Shown: positions 11,151 to 23,428, counted from the first letter of the stretch. The stretch is 64,000 nucleotides of DNA from Cryptomeria japonica (GCF_030272615.1 NC_081412.1:138264747-138328746); one strand, 5' to 3'. The notes: generated by a model not told the origin, from the sequence alone. Numbers and translations are program-made.

Positions 11151-12039
11151 ACGAAAGGATGAAAAATACTAATTTTTGCATAGGGACCTATTACATTCAA
11201 AAGAGGGTTGAATCCAATATATTTAGTCACAAACTAGCAAAGATAAGGACTGAAAATACTGATTGGATTCAAGGGGTGGATTTGTTTGCCCTCTTTTGTA
11301 AGTTGAATTCCTAAAATTAGGGTAAAGTGCTTAAAATGAAGGTAAAAACACAAAAATAACAAGCTATAAATGTCAAATTGAGGCATGCCCCTGGATCTAA
11401 GAAATATAAGTAGATTTGGATCGGATCCCTGAAGGAGCTCCTAAAATATCAAGATGCTTGGTCCTCTAAACTTTTCACACACCAAAGGTGGATTGATCTG
11501 TCTCTGTGAATAATGTCGATTCTGAAGATTGTAGCTCTGTACCAAATTTCTGCACATAAAAAAAAAAGGGAAATAGGTTAGGAATAGGGGCTTGCTAAGT
11601 CAAACTCGAGTTTTCGAACTAACCATGAAATAAAGATAAAATATAATTGAATTATTGTAATTGAATATTCTCCTTCTGAGGGAGATGTTGAATAATGACT
11701 GGAAACTTGATATACCTCAAGTTGTGAAGTTTTATTTGTCTCCACACGAGATTAGGGTTTCATGAAGTCTTTGACACAATAGGATGTGAATGTCCACTTC
11801 AATTCTTGAATCTTGACTTTGTTGCTGCTCCAAGGCTTGAAGGAAGACTGATTACTTTCTCAATTGCTTGAATACTTGAATTCTTGATGTTGAATTGAAT
11901 CTCATGTTTGCATGCATTATGCCTGTATGTCTAAATGAGAGGGAAAAATGTCATTTTATACTTGCTTGTCAAAAAACTTACTAATTTTTCAACATGAGCT
12001 GACACGAGGCTAGTTTTCTCACTCAAATTTGAAAAGATA
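11151..12039. other. Unassigned intergenic sequence
   Basis: There is no frame of note and no recognised element end. A 10-base A-run lies near 11559. The sequence ends at the AAAAG target duplication of element C. Confidence 0.5.
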
Positions 12040-12044
12040 AAAAG

Positions 12045-12455
12045 TGTTAGCATTATGCTATGTGTTGTCATTGATGTCAAATCTTGTGGTCCATATTTGG
12101 TATGTTGAGCAAAAGTGTTTGAATAAGGTGTTGAGCATTTGAGGGTTTTCCAGATTTATCGGATGTTTTGGCTTTTTGGAAGATATTATTCAATGCTATT
12201 TTTGGGTCTGGATTAGTCCAGAGCTTGAGGTTTTTGGACCATAAATTGAAGTTATTTAATGGTAGTTATATAATGTATGGATAATGTTTTGGGTTCGTTT
12301 TTGGTGATGTATGTAATGTGTTGACATGTTTGATGAGGAATGGTGTAATAAGGTCTACTTCTCATTCCTTCCCACAACAAGAATGATTAGTGGAGACCTA
12401 TTTAGATCTCTATCTTAGCTGACATTGAGGATTATGTTTTTTAGAATCTACAGCA
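12045..12455 (+). repeat. Element C 5' LTR, first part
   Basis: It matches 23527-23684 followed by 24962-~25225, and continues at 18777 after element D. A TATATAAT word at 12267-12274 is a possible TATA box. Confidence 0.9.
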
Positions 12456-13242
12456 TGTTGGAAAATTCACACTCCAATGAGAAATTGTAGGTGATTGAAG
12501 GTATTGTCATTGATGGCAACCTTACAATCATGTGATACTAGCAAGCACCGACACCGACGGATTCTACATCGGCACATAGTTCACTGACACCAAAAAGATT
12601 GATCACCGACACCATGGCCAACAAGAATTTTGTTTAATTATATTTTGTATTTAATTGTAAAATATTTTTGTAAGCCGACATGGCAGATTGTAATATGACT
12701 CATATAGGTATGAGATAACTGTAGATCATTTAGGGTGTAAGATGGAAGGATTATTTGCAGACCTAATATGCGAATTGCAAGGAAGATATTGGATAAGGGT
12801 TTATGTATGTTGCAGAACTTAAACTGGTACTGAATATGGCATAGTAGATGCTGATCTGAAGTAGTACATGACATAAGATTTGTATAATCCAATTTTGTAA
12901 GTTAGTGTGACTTCTTTTGTAACTGAGTAGTGAGCTCTAGGCACTTGGCCTTCCTACATATGCAGGCCCCTATTGTAAACAGTAATATTCTCTTATTGGC
13001 CAGTAAGAGAATATTGTGGGTCATAAATCCCATTGAGGTTTTTCCCACATCGGGTTTCTTCATTAAAAATATTGTGTTATGGTGTGTCTTTTATGTTGTG
13101 GTTATTGTTCTTATTTACTGAATTATTTTTGGTTTACCGGTACATAGTTTTGAAATGCTTTTCATGTTATAAGTTAAGAAAATTCTTATACCGGTCAGAT
13201 ACTGATTCACCCCCCCTCTTAGTATCTTTGGGAATCCTAACA
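12456..13242 (+). repeat. Element D 5' LTR
   Basis: Partner of 17988-18776. It contains 'cattgatggcaacc' near the start. The copia-style U5 block (ggtttttcccac...gggtttc) is at about 13036-13056, with a C-run and 'cttagtatc' before the end. Confidence 0.93.
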
Positions 13243-13244
13243 AT

Positions 13245-13257
13245 TGGTATCAGAGCC
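13245..13257 (+). other. Element D primer binding site (tRNA-iMet)
   Basis: tggtatcagagcc lies two bases after the 5' LTR. It is the same primer as in copia elements A and C. Confidence 0.92.
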
Positions 13258-13313
13258 TAGTCCTCTATTTTCAAAATCCTAACAACTTGAGGAAGATCTT
13301 GACACCGGTATAG

Positions 13314-14430
13314 ATGGAAAACTTGAGAAAGCAATTGGAAACAACTCTTTCAGACTATGATGCAGAAAAAGTGAAGAATATCAAACTTGAAGATGATCTA
13401 AAGGCTGCATAGGATATTATTTGAGGACATCAAGAAAATTTCACTATAGAAAGAAACAAAAGAAGAGAACTTTGTGAAAAGATGCATAATGATGAAGATG
13501 AAAAGGAAACTCTCAATGATTTGGTGAACAAACTGAGACAAGAAAATAGTACAATGAAGAATGAGATGCAAGACATGACTATGAGATTTTGTAAAGAAAT
13601 TGAAGATAGAAAGAAGAATGAAGATGACTTGGTTAGAAGACTAAATGATGTTGGAAATGAAAACACAAGACTTAGTCATGAAAATGATATGCTAAAGATA
13701 GATCTAATTCACTTAGAACATGACAAAATGGAACTCATGAGACATAAAGATTTCTTGGAAAATGAGTTGGCTACTGTAAATCAACACAAGGAGAAATTCA
13801 AGAAAAGTTTAGAAGAACTTGATGACATGCTGAAGAATCAGAAACCTAATGGTGATACAAATGGCCTTGGCTTTGAAGTTGGTGAAAGCGTCGGTACTAC
13901 AAACAAACATGATCATAGCAAACCGGTAAGACAACCTAATAATTACAAATTTAATGGGAAATGCTTTAACTGCAACAAGTATGGTCATAGAGAAAATCAG
14001 TGTAGATCTAGAAACTATCAGAACACTAATACACCCACCGGTCAATGTTCTAAATGCAACAAAGTTGGTCATAATTCAGAACATTGCAAAATGAATGTAA
14101 GATGTTATGTTTGTGGAAGATTTGAACACTTACCTAATTAATGCGGAACACATATCGGCATAGGATATGGGAAAGCTATTTAGAAAAACAATGTGACTTG
14201 TTATGCTTGTAATAAGATTGGACATATTGCAAAATTTTGTAGAAGTAAGGCATCACCGACAAATAACAAAGGACCCAACTTGAAAGGTAAAGAAAAAGTT
14301 GAAGAGGTAAAACAAGAATTCTCAAAATAATGGATCAAAAAGTCAGATCAGAATGTTGATGGGAATACTCCTCCACCGGTAGAATAGAGTAACACTCCAC
14401 CAACAGAAGACTCTTCATCTAACTGAAGGA
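13314..14430 (+). pseudogene. Element D ORF1: coiled-coil protein with four zinc knuckles (Gag-like)
   Basis: It starts at the ATG at 13314. About 170 residues of charged heptad-like sequence come first, likely a coiled coil ('KEIEDRKKNEDDLVRRL', 'ENTRLSHENDML'). Four CX2CX4HX4C knuckles follow at 13962-14003, 14046-14087, 14103-14144 and 14199-14240. Copia Gag normally has one knuckle, so this is an expanded RNA-binding array. In-frame stops at 14139-14141, 14181-14183 and 14328-14330 replace glutamine codons that are intact in the F copy, so they are decay. It probably packages the element RNA. Capsid homology cannot be judged by eye. Confidence 0.75.
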
Positions 14431-14595
14431 AAATCCTTTGGGGGTTTGGCAACAAACTGAAAAACATGGTAATATACCCTCGGTTGATGGTGAGAAGTTG
14501 AATTACTTCTTTACCGATAGATGAGTTAATTTGTGACTTAACCGACAATCATTAAATGTGGTAGTTGAAGGAAATAACACTATAAAGCAAGTGTT

Positions 14596-17500
14596 TTGGC
14601 TCTTTTTTTCACCGAGCATTCAAAATCTTTAGAGAGCATGTATCAGACTATTTTATGCGATGAATCTAGAAATATCAAATCGGAACATAAGATAGTGGAA
14701 ACCCTAGGTTTTACTGAAGTCCTTAGTATCCCAGATTTTCCCAAGGATGTTATAAGGATTGTGCTAAGAAAAGTGCATGGAGAATTATTTTGGTTGGATT
14801 CAATTTACAAGATCATGAAAGAGGCAGTTAGGGAAGTGACAGGCTTACCCTCCACTGGTAGCAGGCCTGACAAAACTAAGAAGGTCTATAATGACACTGT
14901 AACGAACTTAACCAACACAAATTTTGACAAGAGATCACTTAGAGTCAATGATGTTAAAGATGAAAATGTCAAATTCATTAGCATGGTACTTGGCTACAAA
15001 GCCACTCATACAAATAGACTAAACTCAGTCTCTAGCTTGTGTATTAAAAGTGCTTATGACTTAGTGAACAACAATGCTAAGATTGACATCTGTGAATGGC
15101 TGAAAGATGAACTAATAGAAAACCTAAAGAAAATCAAAGGTGACAAGAAGGGAACTTTCAGATTTGGAAATCTTCTTGTATGTTTGATCTTGTACATTAC
15201 CAAAGAAGTATCCGGTACTGGCAAGAAAGACTTTGGATTTGATACACTAGTAGGAAAACAACTATTGGACATACTGAACAACATGGGAGAAAACAGAGAT
15301 AATAACATCAATGAATACTTCCAAGTATTTAAGGCAAAGATGAAATCTAGAACAAGGTTGTCCCAAGCAATTGTTGACAAATACAAAGATGACATATGCT
15401 TTGTGGTAAAGAAAGATGAAATCTGGATGGAAGCAGTTGTCCTAAGGACTATTTGGGTAACCAAAATGGGAGATGAAGTTGATGAGAACATAATTGAGAC
15501 ATATGCAAAATCTCTACTTGAGGTACCAAGAAAACTGGATGAGAAATTCTTTGGCAATGCTGAGACAATTGAAAGGTATTCAGTCTAAGAAAAGAGTAAA
15601 GAAAATTGAACAGATGGTGAGGAAGGGCACTAGAAAAGCTAAAGAAATAAAGAAATTAAGGAAGATGTATTGAAGCAAACTGGTATCAAGGAAAGTGAGT
15701 TGGAAGGACTTCAACCGGAAGCTCATCTTTCACCGGTTGCAACTTCTTTTGAAAGTGACATATTGACTGAATTCAAAAGGGTAGAAAGGAAACAAAAACC
15801 CTCACCGGTACCCTCGCCCACATTTAGAAGAATAAGACAAAAGCAACAAGTAGTTAGGCCTCTAGTTAAGAAGTTAACTACAAAGAAGAAGAAGGTAAAA
15901 TTGGATATTGCTCCACTGGACAAACTTCTAAGTGAAATAACAAAAGATGGAAAATTGAAAAATATTAGCAAGTTGTATAACACACTTTCTACTGATGATA
16001 AAGAGAGCATAGAGAATAGTGTAATTTTACACTTAGACATATACAAGAAATTTTTGATGGAAATTGTTGATGAAATACCCAATGATTTATACAGAAGACT
16101 AGAAGCCAGAAGGGTAGCTATTGTTGAGCTAGATAAAAAGATAAAAATAGAAAAATTACTTGCAGTGCACCCAGTAAACTCACCTAAAGAAATAGATCAA
16201 TTAATCAGTGAGGCTAACCGGACAATATTTTCAATCGGTCATCGACAAGTAGCACTAATGGCAGGCAGAGTGAATGAAGTTTCTGAGGAAACTGCAAATC
16301 TATGGGATATCTTCTTTGTTGAAAAGGAGAAACATGAAGAACTCAAAAGACCTAAGACCATCAGGGTATACCAAAAGGACAGGGATAAGGGGAAAGGTAA
16401 GGAAGGTGGACCTCCGAGCCTTAAAATAACTAATAAATTACCCCCATCTCTTTTTGATACTCCACCAATAGAAATCATTGACACACAACCAACAACTAAG
16501 AGTATGGAGACTCCTCAAGAGGAAACAAATCCTGAGTCGGAAATTTTATACACAGTGAACATAGATACACAAGAGGTAATTGTTGTGGTTGACAAAGAGA
16601 CCACTGAAGATAAGAAGAAAGATATGGCTACTAAACCACTGGCTATAGATGTTGAGATTGGAGTTAGTGATACTGTAAATATAAACACCAGTAGTGCATA
16701 CTGAGACTTCATCAGAAAAACTGGTAGTAGAGAGCTCAGAGAAACCCTCTAAGGCATAGATTAAGAAACGGGAACACAAACAGGCTGAGATACAGGTTCA
16801 AACTGAGACAGTGCCACCAACAATAGCTGAAAAGCCTAAACCTTTGCTAGTAGAAATGTAAACACAAACTGACCTACCAGAGGTTGAAATAAGAAAAGTT
16901 ATTACTACAACCAACAACATGGAGATTGTGAGAACAGTTGGGTAGACATATGGTTCTTTAATGACAAAATTTAGACCAACGAACGTGACAGAGGTATTAT
17001 TAGATTCTATTAAGAAAATCACTGAGTGTAATGCACAAGCCTACAAGGCTATTGATGACACATTTCCTATTCTTAAATTGATAGCACCCAAGTGCATTGT
17101 GGGAAGTAAAGATTCCTTAGGTCAACTAGACACATTATCTAAATACATCACCGATAACATTTTAACAATTAACCAGATAAATGAAGACACATTCAAAGAG
17201 AGACTGAATAAGGAGAAAGAAAAATTCTTTGAGGAAATGGTGAAGAATAATAAGGAACAAATGGAAACCTTATTACCGGCACTAGGAGAAACAATTTTGG
17301 ATTTCAAGAAACTCTACAGAGATACCTGCAAAACTGATATTTTGACAGAAGACATAAACTTAGAGATCAACAAAGCACAAGATGAAATTAACAATATTGC
17401 TAACAATTTAATAGGAACATCAGATCCATTTTTGGAAATTGAAAAGAACATTGCATATCTTGAAGAGAAAATTGAGAAGTTAGAAAAAGATAAAGAAAAG

Positions 17501-17782
17501 ATAAAGGTTAAGGCAAAGGATTTAAAATACAAACTAGGTCCTAAACTAGATTACCTCATTTCTTTGAGAAAAGAAATTTCCAAGGCTCTGGTTCCTGAAC
17601 TTAAGACACCAGAAGAGAAAATGCAAATACTCACTAGTACAGTTCAGAGAATAGAAGAGGCATTAAAGGACAGCAAAAGGTTCAGCACTAGTCAAAATTT
17701 TGCTTTGGAAGACATCTATCAAATTGTAACCCACCGGTTACAAGGATCTAGGCAGGAACCACACTCCATTGATAGTGAATGA
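14596..17782 (+). pseudogene. Element D ORF2: large protein of unknown function
   Basis: About 1,050 codons in three open stretches (14596-15588, 15670-16704, 16961-17782), joined by frameshifts near 15570 and 16695 and a few stops. The N-terminal part has 'ETLGFTEVL', then 'WLDSIYKIMKEAVREVTGLP'. A basic stretch rich in Lys/Arg (about 15830-15900) and a helical middle ('LSTDDKESIENSVILHLDIY') follow. The C-terminal 270 residues are strongly coiled-coil ('EEKIEKLEKDKEKIKVK'). No polymerase, nuclease or protease motif is visible. It ends 4 bp before the first of two PPT-like modules. In D the N-terminus is shortened by a deletion near 14625. F keeps about 60 more codons. Function unknown. Confidence 0.7.
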
Positions 17783-17785
17783 CAA

Positions 17786-17812
17786 CCTTTGTCATTGATG
17801 TCAAAGGGGGAG
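17786..17812 (+). other. Element D upstream PPT-like module
   Basis: 'cctttgtcattgatgtcaaa' runs into gggggag, immediately after ORF2. It is similar in form to the true tract at 17976 and placed about 175 bp before it. Confidence 0.65.
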
Positions 17813-17975
17813 TAGTGGAGATGAGAAAAATGATCAGAAGAAAGACATCATCAGCTCAGGGGGAGCACACTTTTTGATAACATAGTTTTGGTAAGACAAT
17901 TTTGGCAAATCATTTTTGGATAACATTTTTGGATATACAATTTTGATTTTTCTCATGAGTGTTGCCATCAATGCC

Positions 17976-17987
17976 AAAGGGGGAGAT
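17976..17987 (+). other. Element D polypurine tract
   Basis: aaagggggagat lies directly before the 3' LTR start TGTTGG and is preceded by 'gttgccatcaatgcc'. Confidence 0.9.
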
Positions 17988-18776
17988 TGTTGGCAAATGC
18001 GCACTCCAATGAGAAATTGTAGGTGATTGAAGGTATTGTCATTGATGGCAACCTTACAATCATGTGATACCGGCAGGCACTGGCACCGACATATTCTACA
18101 TTGGCACATAGCTCACCGACACTGAAAAGATTGATCACCGACACCATGGCCGACAAGAATTTTTTTTAATTATATTTTGTATTTAATTGTAAAATCTTTT
18201 TGTAAGCCGACATGGTGGATTCTAATATGAGTCATATAAGTATGAGATCATTTTAGATCACTTAGGGTGTAAGATGGAAGGATTATTTGCAAACCTAATA
18301 TGTGAATTGTAAGGCGGATATTGGATAAGGGTTTATGTATGTTGCAGAGTTTAAACTGGTACTAAATCTGGCATAGTAGATGCTAATCTGAAGCAGTACA
18401 TGACATTGGATTTGTATAATCCAATTTTGTAAGTTAGTGTGACCTCTTTTGTAACTGAGCAGTGAGCTCTAGGCACTTGGCCTTCCTGCATGTGCAGGCC
18501 CCTATTGTAAACAGTAATATTCTCTTAGTGGTCAGTAAGCGAATATTGTGGGTCACAAATCCCACCAAGGTTTTTCCCACACTGGGTTTCCTCATTAAAA
18601 ATATTGTGTTATGGTGTGTCTTTTATGTTGTGGTTATTGTTCTTATTTACTGAAATATTTTTGGTTTACCGGTACACAGTTTTGAAATGCTTTTCATGTT
18701 ATAAGTTAAGAAAATTCTTATACCGGTCAGATACTGATTCACCCCCCCCCTCTCAGTATCTTTGGGAATCCTAACA
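17988..18776 (+). repeat. Element D 3' LTR
   Basis: Partner of 12456-13242, with scattered differences that are often C/T or G/A. It ends ...aatcctaaca. Confidence 0.93.
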
Positions 18777-19257
18777 CAATATATGTAGGTGCATGATTTG
18801 ATGAGTTGATATACGATTTTTTGTGTTGAAGACATGTGAGATTGAAAGAATATAGTTGTTGTGTGAGTATAGTGTTGTGGATTGTTACCAAAAGCAATTT
18901 TGGCTATGCAAACTGTGGTTTTCAGTGGTGAATTCTCTTCATATTTATTTCTTCTTCAGTAGTGATCTTTTCTTGGCAGTGATCCCACCTACAGTGAGCA
19001 CCTTAGGAGTGATCCATCCTTTGTAAAAAACAACTTAACCGATGTTTATATATTGAGAATTAGCATTCTTCATGGTTTTTCTTGTCTTGGGTTTTCCGTG
19101 TAAATTCTTGTGTTTCTTGTGTATAATCTATTATGTGTATATACTTTCATGTTTTATCAATTCTACTAATTGTTCTAGATTTGTGAATTAAGATTAAAAG
19201 GAAATTTTATTGTCAACTAATTCACTTGCCCCCTCTTAGTTTCTTGAATATTCATCA
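18777..19257 (+). repeat. Element C 5' LTR, second part
   Basis: It continues the LTR after element D ('atatgtaggtgcatgattt', matching 25228 onward). The U5 block 'catggtttttcttgtcttgg' and the end 'atattcatca' are visible. Confidence 0.9.
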
Positions 19258-19259
19258 AT

Positions 19260-19271
19260 TGGTATCAGAGC
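19260..19271 (+). other. Element C primer binding site (tRNA-iMet)
   Basis: tggtatcagagc lies two bases after the LTR. Confidence 0.93.
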
Positions 19272-19320
19272 TTTGGTTCCTTGATATAGAGCTTAACCGC
19301 TTGAGGTAGATCTTAATCCA

Positions 19321-20230
19321 ATGGCACATAAATTATCAATTCCTTTCTTTGAAGGATCTGATTATAGTTTCTAGAAATTGAAGATTAGAGCTTATCTAGT
19401 TTCTCTAGGTTAAAATACTTGGAAGGATATGAAGACTAAGTATGTTCAACCGGTGAATGATCTTAATACTCTGGATGAGATTCAACCCTATGAAGAAAAT
19501 GAAAAAGCAAGGTATGCTATATTTAGTGCATAATCAAAAAATGAATTGAAAAAGGTTATTTCTTTGAATATTGCTTATGAGGTTTGGCAAAAGATGAAAT
19601 ACATCTATGAAGGAAATGAGAGAGTTAAGTTGACAAAGAGGCTAACAACTAAGCAAAGATATGAAAACCTAAAGATGGAAGAAGAAGACATTGTCAGCTA
19701 TTTTGAGAAGGTTGACAACACAATGAATGAAATCTGAGAACTCAAAGACACCTTGAATGATGAAGATGTAATTGAAATTTTTTTGATGATAGTATCAGAA
19801 AGCTACACTGATAAGATCTTAGCTTTTGAATAAACCTATGATTCGAAGAAGTCCACCAAAGAGAAGCTTTTGGTACCCTGACTGCATTTGAAGTGAGAAA
19901 GTTTGGAAAAGACAAAGATAAATCAGAGACAACATTAAAAGCATCTCAAGATGGCCTAGGTGATGAAGAGAGCCTAGATGAGATGGAAGCAAACTTTGTG
20001 AGAAAACTGAAGAAAGGCATTGGAAAGTACAAAGGTATGTTACCCTTTAAATGATTTAGATGTGGAAAGATTGGTCATATTTCTACTAGATGTCCGAAAA
20101 AGGGAGCTAGAAATTTTTTTAGGGAAAAAAAGAGAAAATTCAATAAGAAAACCTATTATGTTAATGATGATGTTGGCATTTCAAATGATGAATCAGACTT
20201 TGAGGAAGGTGATTGTTTATTTTTAGTAGA
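19321..20230 (+). pseudogene. gag: Element C Gag
   Basis: The ATG at 19321 opens a copia Gag ('FEGSDYSF', then 'NELKKVISLNIAYEVWQKM', then 'VSYFEKVDN'). The zinc knuckle at about 20052-20093 has lost its first cysteine: TGA stands at 20052-20054, followed by 'FRCGKIGHISTRC', where the family has Cys. Other stops and at least one frameshift (near 19850) are present. The protein would coat RNA in the virus-like particle. This copy cannot make it. Confidence 0.85.
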
Positions 20231-20670
20231 AAAGGATGTTCCTAAGTGTGATACTACTAAGTCTATTGCTAATGTATTTTATGCTAGAAGAGATAAGAAT
20301 GAGTGGTTGATTGATAGTGAATGTTTAAATCATATGATTGGTGATAAGAGTAAGTTCATAAAGCATAAAAAATATGATGGAGGTTCCATTAGTTTTGGAG
20401 ATCATTAGGCAACACAAATTGTTGGGATTGGTTCAATTACTTTTAATGAAAAACATAACATTGACAATGTTTATTATGTGAAGGGCTTGCATCATAATAT
20501 TTTGAGTGTTGGATAGATGTTTGAAAATGGATACAATGTTGTCTTTTAGGACAATGGATGTGAAATCTGGAAGGAGTCTGAAATGGTTATTGCAATTGGA
20601 AGAAGGACAAATGGAAATATGTATCAATTGGAAGGAGCTACAAGACATTGTTTAATATCACAAGTTGATG
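20231..20670 (+). pseudogene. pol: Element C aspartic protease
   Basis: The active-site block reads WLIDSECLNHM. The catalytic DSG is DSE at 20313-20321, a glycine-to-glutamate change (GGA to GAA type). The downstream block 'NVYYVKGLHHNILSV' is conserved. Stops interrupt it at several points. Confidence 0.8.
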
Positions 20671-21560
20671 ACAACTGAATATGACACTAGAGGATGTGTC
20701 ATATCAACTTTGACAACCTGGTGCAGATCAGGTCAAGAAGTACAGTAAGTGATTTACCTAGATTGACTAAACCAGAGAACAACATCTGCAAGGAATGCCA
20801 AGGAAGAAAGTATACTAGGAGCACATTTAGAGGAAATGAGTACTCATCTATCGGATTACTAGATTTGATCCACATAGATCTTTATGTTTTGACCCAAAAA
20901 AGGAGCTTGCAAAGTTAGAGGTATTTCCTATTACTAATTGAGGATTATTATAGAATGAATTGGGTTACTTTTCTAAGAGAGAAGTCTAAGGCATTAAAGA
21001 AGTTCAAGATATTCAAGGAAAAAGTTGAGAATGAGTTTGATAGGAAAATCAAGTGTTTAAGGTCTGATAAAGGAGGAGAATTCATCTCTGATGAGTTCAA
21101 TGAATTTTGTGAGAAACATGGCATCAAAAGACAATTATCTTCCCTCAGACACCATAGCAAAATGGTGTATTTGAAAGGATGAACCAAACTATACAAGAAG
21201 TCGCTAGAACTATGATGAAAGGAGCATAGTTACCAAAAGTTTATTGGAGAGAAGCAATTCATACAACAACATACACAATAGAATCTTGTATCGGAGGAAA
21301 TATGGTAAGACATCTTATGAACTTTGGTATGGTAGAACTCCGACAATGAAATATTTCAAGGTATTTGAAAGCAAGTGTTATATATAGAGAGATGAGGATA
21401 ATCTTGGAAAGTTTGACAATAGAGAAGATGAAGGCATAGTCTTGGGTTATTCAACAAAGGGAAAAGCATACCATTGTTACAACAAAAGACCGAATAAACT
21501 TGTTGAAAGTGCAAGTGTAAATATTGATGAAAGTACTTGAAAGGATTCAAAAATTGTAGT
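20671..21560 (+). pseudogene. pol: Element C integrase
   Basis: The GAG-pre-integrase block is present but its WHRR motif is broken by two stops just before 'MCHINFDNL' (20694). 'CKEC' completes the zinc site. The core keeps RSDKGGEF (second catalytic Asp, about 21060). After a frameshift it keeps 'QNGVFERMN' (catalytic Glu, about 21160-21180). The C-terminal FG..CY-type block is near 21366. Confidence 0.85.
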
Positions 21561-21739
21561 AGGATATGAATTGAATGGTCCTGATGAATAGAAAAAGAAA
21601 TAAGAAAGCATAAGTGAAGAAAAGAATGGTCAGTATGCTCCAACATCTACATCCAATACTCTAAGATATGTTCAGAAAAATCACTCAGAAGACTAGGTCA
21701 TTGGAGATAAGAACAAAGGTGTTATCACAAGAAGAAAAG

Positions 21740-22720
21740 CAACACAAAAAAAGTTTTGTTGTGTTTACTATCTAAAATTGAGCCAAAGATAATAGAAGAA
21801 TCTTGTAATGATCAAAATTGGATGAAGATGATGAAAGAAGAACTAGATCAGATTGAGAAAAATCAAACATGGTAATTAGTCAATAGATCGAAAGACAAGA
21901 ATGTGATTGGAAATAAATGGGTATTCCAAAACAAGATGGATGAACATGGAAAGGTTGTAAGAAATAAGGAAAGGTTGGTTTGCAAAGTATACACTTAGAT
22001 TGAAAGCATTGACTTTGATGAAACTTATGCCCCAGTTGCATGAATGGAGGCAATCCAAATGTTCCTGGCATTTGAAGCATTTAAGGTCTTCTAGTTTTAT
22101 GAGATGGATTTAAAATCAACATTCTTGAATGGAGAATTGAAATAAGTTTACATTGAACAACCAGAAGGTTTCAGGTTGAGAGATGATCCAAACATTGTTT
22201 GCAGATTGAAAAAGGCATTGTATGGATTTAAACAAGATCCTAGGGCTTGGTGTGGAAGACTAGACAAGTATTTGACTGATCAAGGATTTTAGAAAGGTTT
22301 AGCTAACAACAATGTATACTTAAAAAATGATTCAAGTAAAACTTTAATTGTAGTAGTATACGTTGATGATATAATCTTTGGAGGAAATGAAGGTATGTGC
22401 TAAAGATTTGCTAATGAATTGTAGAAATAATTTGAAATGCCCATGATTAGTGAGTTGAATTTCTTCCTCAGATTGCAAGTTAATTAGAATGTTAAAGAAA
22501 TTTTTATTTCTGTCTAAGTATATCAAAGAGCTGTTAAAGAAGTTCAGATTGGAGAATTCCAAACTAGTGTGTACACCCATGACCACCAGATGCAAGTTAA
22601 CCAAGGATGATAAATATTCTAATGTAGATTCAAGTTAGTACAAATCAATGATAGGAGGACTATTATATTTGACTACTACCAGACTAGATATCATGTATGC
22701 CATATGTTTGGCAACCAGAT
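21740..22720 (+). pseudogene. pol: Element C reverse transcriptase
   Basis: Motifs in order are 'WMKMMKEELDQIEKN', 'NVIGNKWVFQNKMDEHG', 'DFDETYAPVA', 'DLKSTFLNG', 'ALYGFKQDPRAW' and the catalytic YVDDIIFGGN, with YVDD at 22359-22370. The catalytic aspartates are intact, but the frame has many stops, mostly TAG or TAA where relatives have Gln, and a frameshift near 22500. Confidence 0.9.
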
Positions 22721-23310
22721 TTGAGCAAGAACCAAAAGAATCACATGTTGTGGTAGTGAAAAGGATTTTCACATATCTTAAAGGCACATAAGTGTTTGGT
22801 TTATGGTATCCCAAGAGCTCAAATTTTACCTTGACAACTTATAAAATTGCAGATTGGGCTTAAAGTGTTGATGACATGAAAAGTACAAGTGGAGGAGCAT
22901 TCTTCCTTAGCTCCTAGTTGGTTGCTTGGTCGAGTAAGAAGCAAGACTCTATGTCCCTATCTATAGTAGAAGCATAATACATTGCAACATCTTCTTGTTG
23001 CACTCAGATTCAATGGATGAAGCAGACTTTGAAGGACATTGGTGTAAATTTTGATGACCCTATCTCAATCATGTGTGATAATACTACTGAAATAAACATT
23101 TCAAAGAATTCAATACAACATTCCAGAACAAAGTATATATCCATTAGCTACTACTTCTTGAGGGAAAAAGTATTGGATAATGAGGTCAGACTTGAGTATG
23201 TATCTACAAAAGAGAAGATTGCAGATATATTCACTAAGGCATTGTGCAAAGAAACTTGTGAGTATCTCCGGAAAGTGTTAGGGGTATTACCCCTCTCAAG
23301 TTTTAACTAA
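22721..23310 (+). pseudogene. pol: Element C RNase H
   Basis: 'LKGT', 'DWA.SVDDMKSTSGGAFFLSS', 'VAWSSKKQDSMSLSIVEA', then 'CDNTTEINISKN' and 'TKYISISYYFLREKV'. The tail is 'STKEKIADIFTKAL', the usual copia pol C-terminus. The last 97 codons (23017-23310) are open to a natural stop. Earlier stops are present. Confidence 0.88.
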
Positions 23311-23428
23311 TGTACATTTTGATGTGCATTGGTCCAGTGAACAACCTATATATTCTTTTCTTGTCTGATGCTTATGTGCTTCCTCTTAAGGGGAGCAGGA
23401 GTGAGTTTATCAGGGGGAGTTGTGTCCA

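Larger units (their letters stand above)
12456..18776 (+). mobile_element. Element D: non-autonomous LTR retrotransposon with two unusual ORFs
   Basis: 6.3 kb, with LTRs 12456-13242 and 17988-18776 (TGTTGG...AACA), a tRNA-iMet PBS and a polypurine tract. Between them lie only a coiled-coil/multi-zinc-knuckle frame and a large unknown frame. No protease, integrase, reverse transcriptase or RNase H motif is present. The flanks read cagca and caata, an imperfect duplication, so the age or exact edge is uncertain. It sits in the 5' LTR of C. Element F (54610-60912) is a second copy with the same layout, so the absence of pol is not a private deletion. Confidence 0.9.

Noticed and set aside
16239-17307. 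Minus-strand Ser/Phe-rich frames opposite element D ORF2
   Set aside because: They are shadows of a Lys/Glu-rich coding frame on the plus strand. The F copy does not preserve them.
12456-18776. Element D as an ordinary copia copy with pol deleted
   Set aside because: Element F, at another site with its own target duplication, has the same content and no pol remnants.
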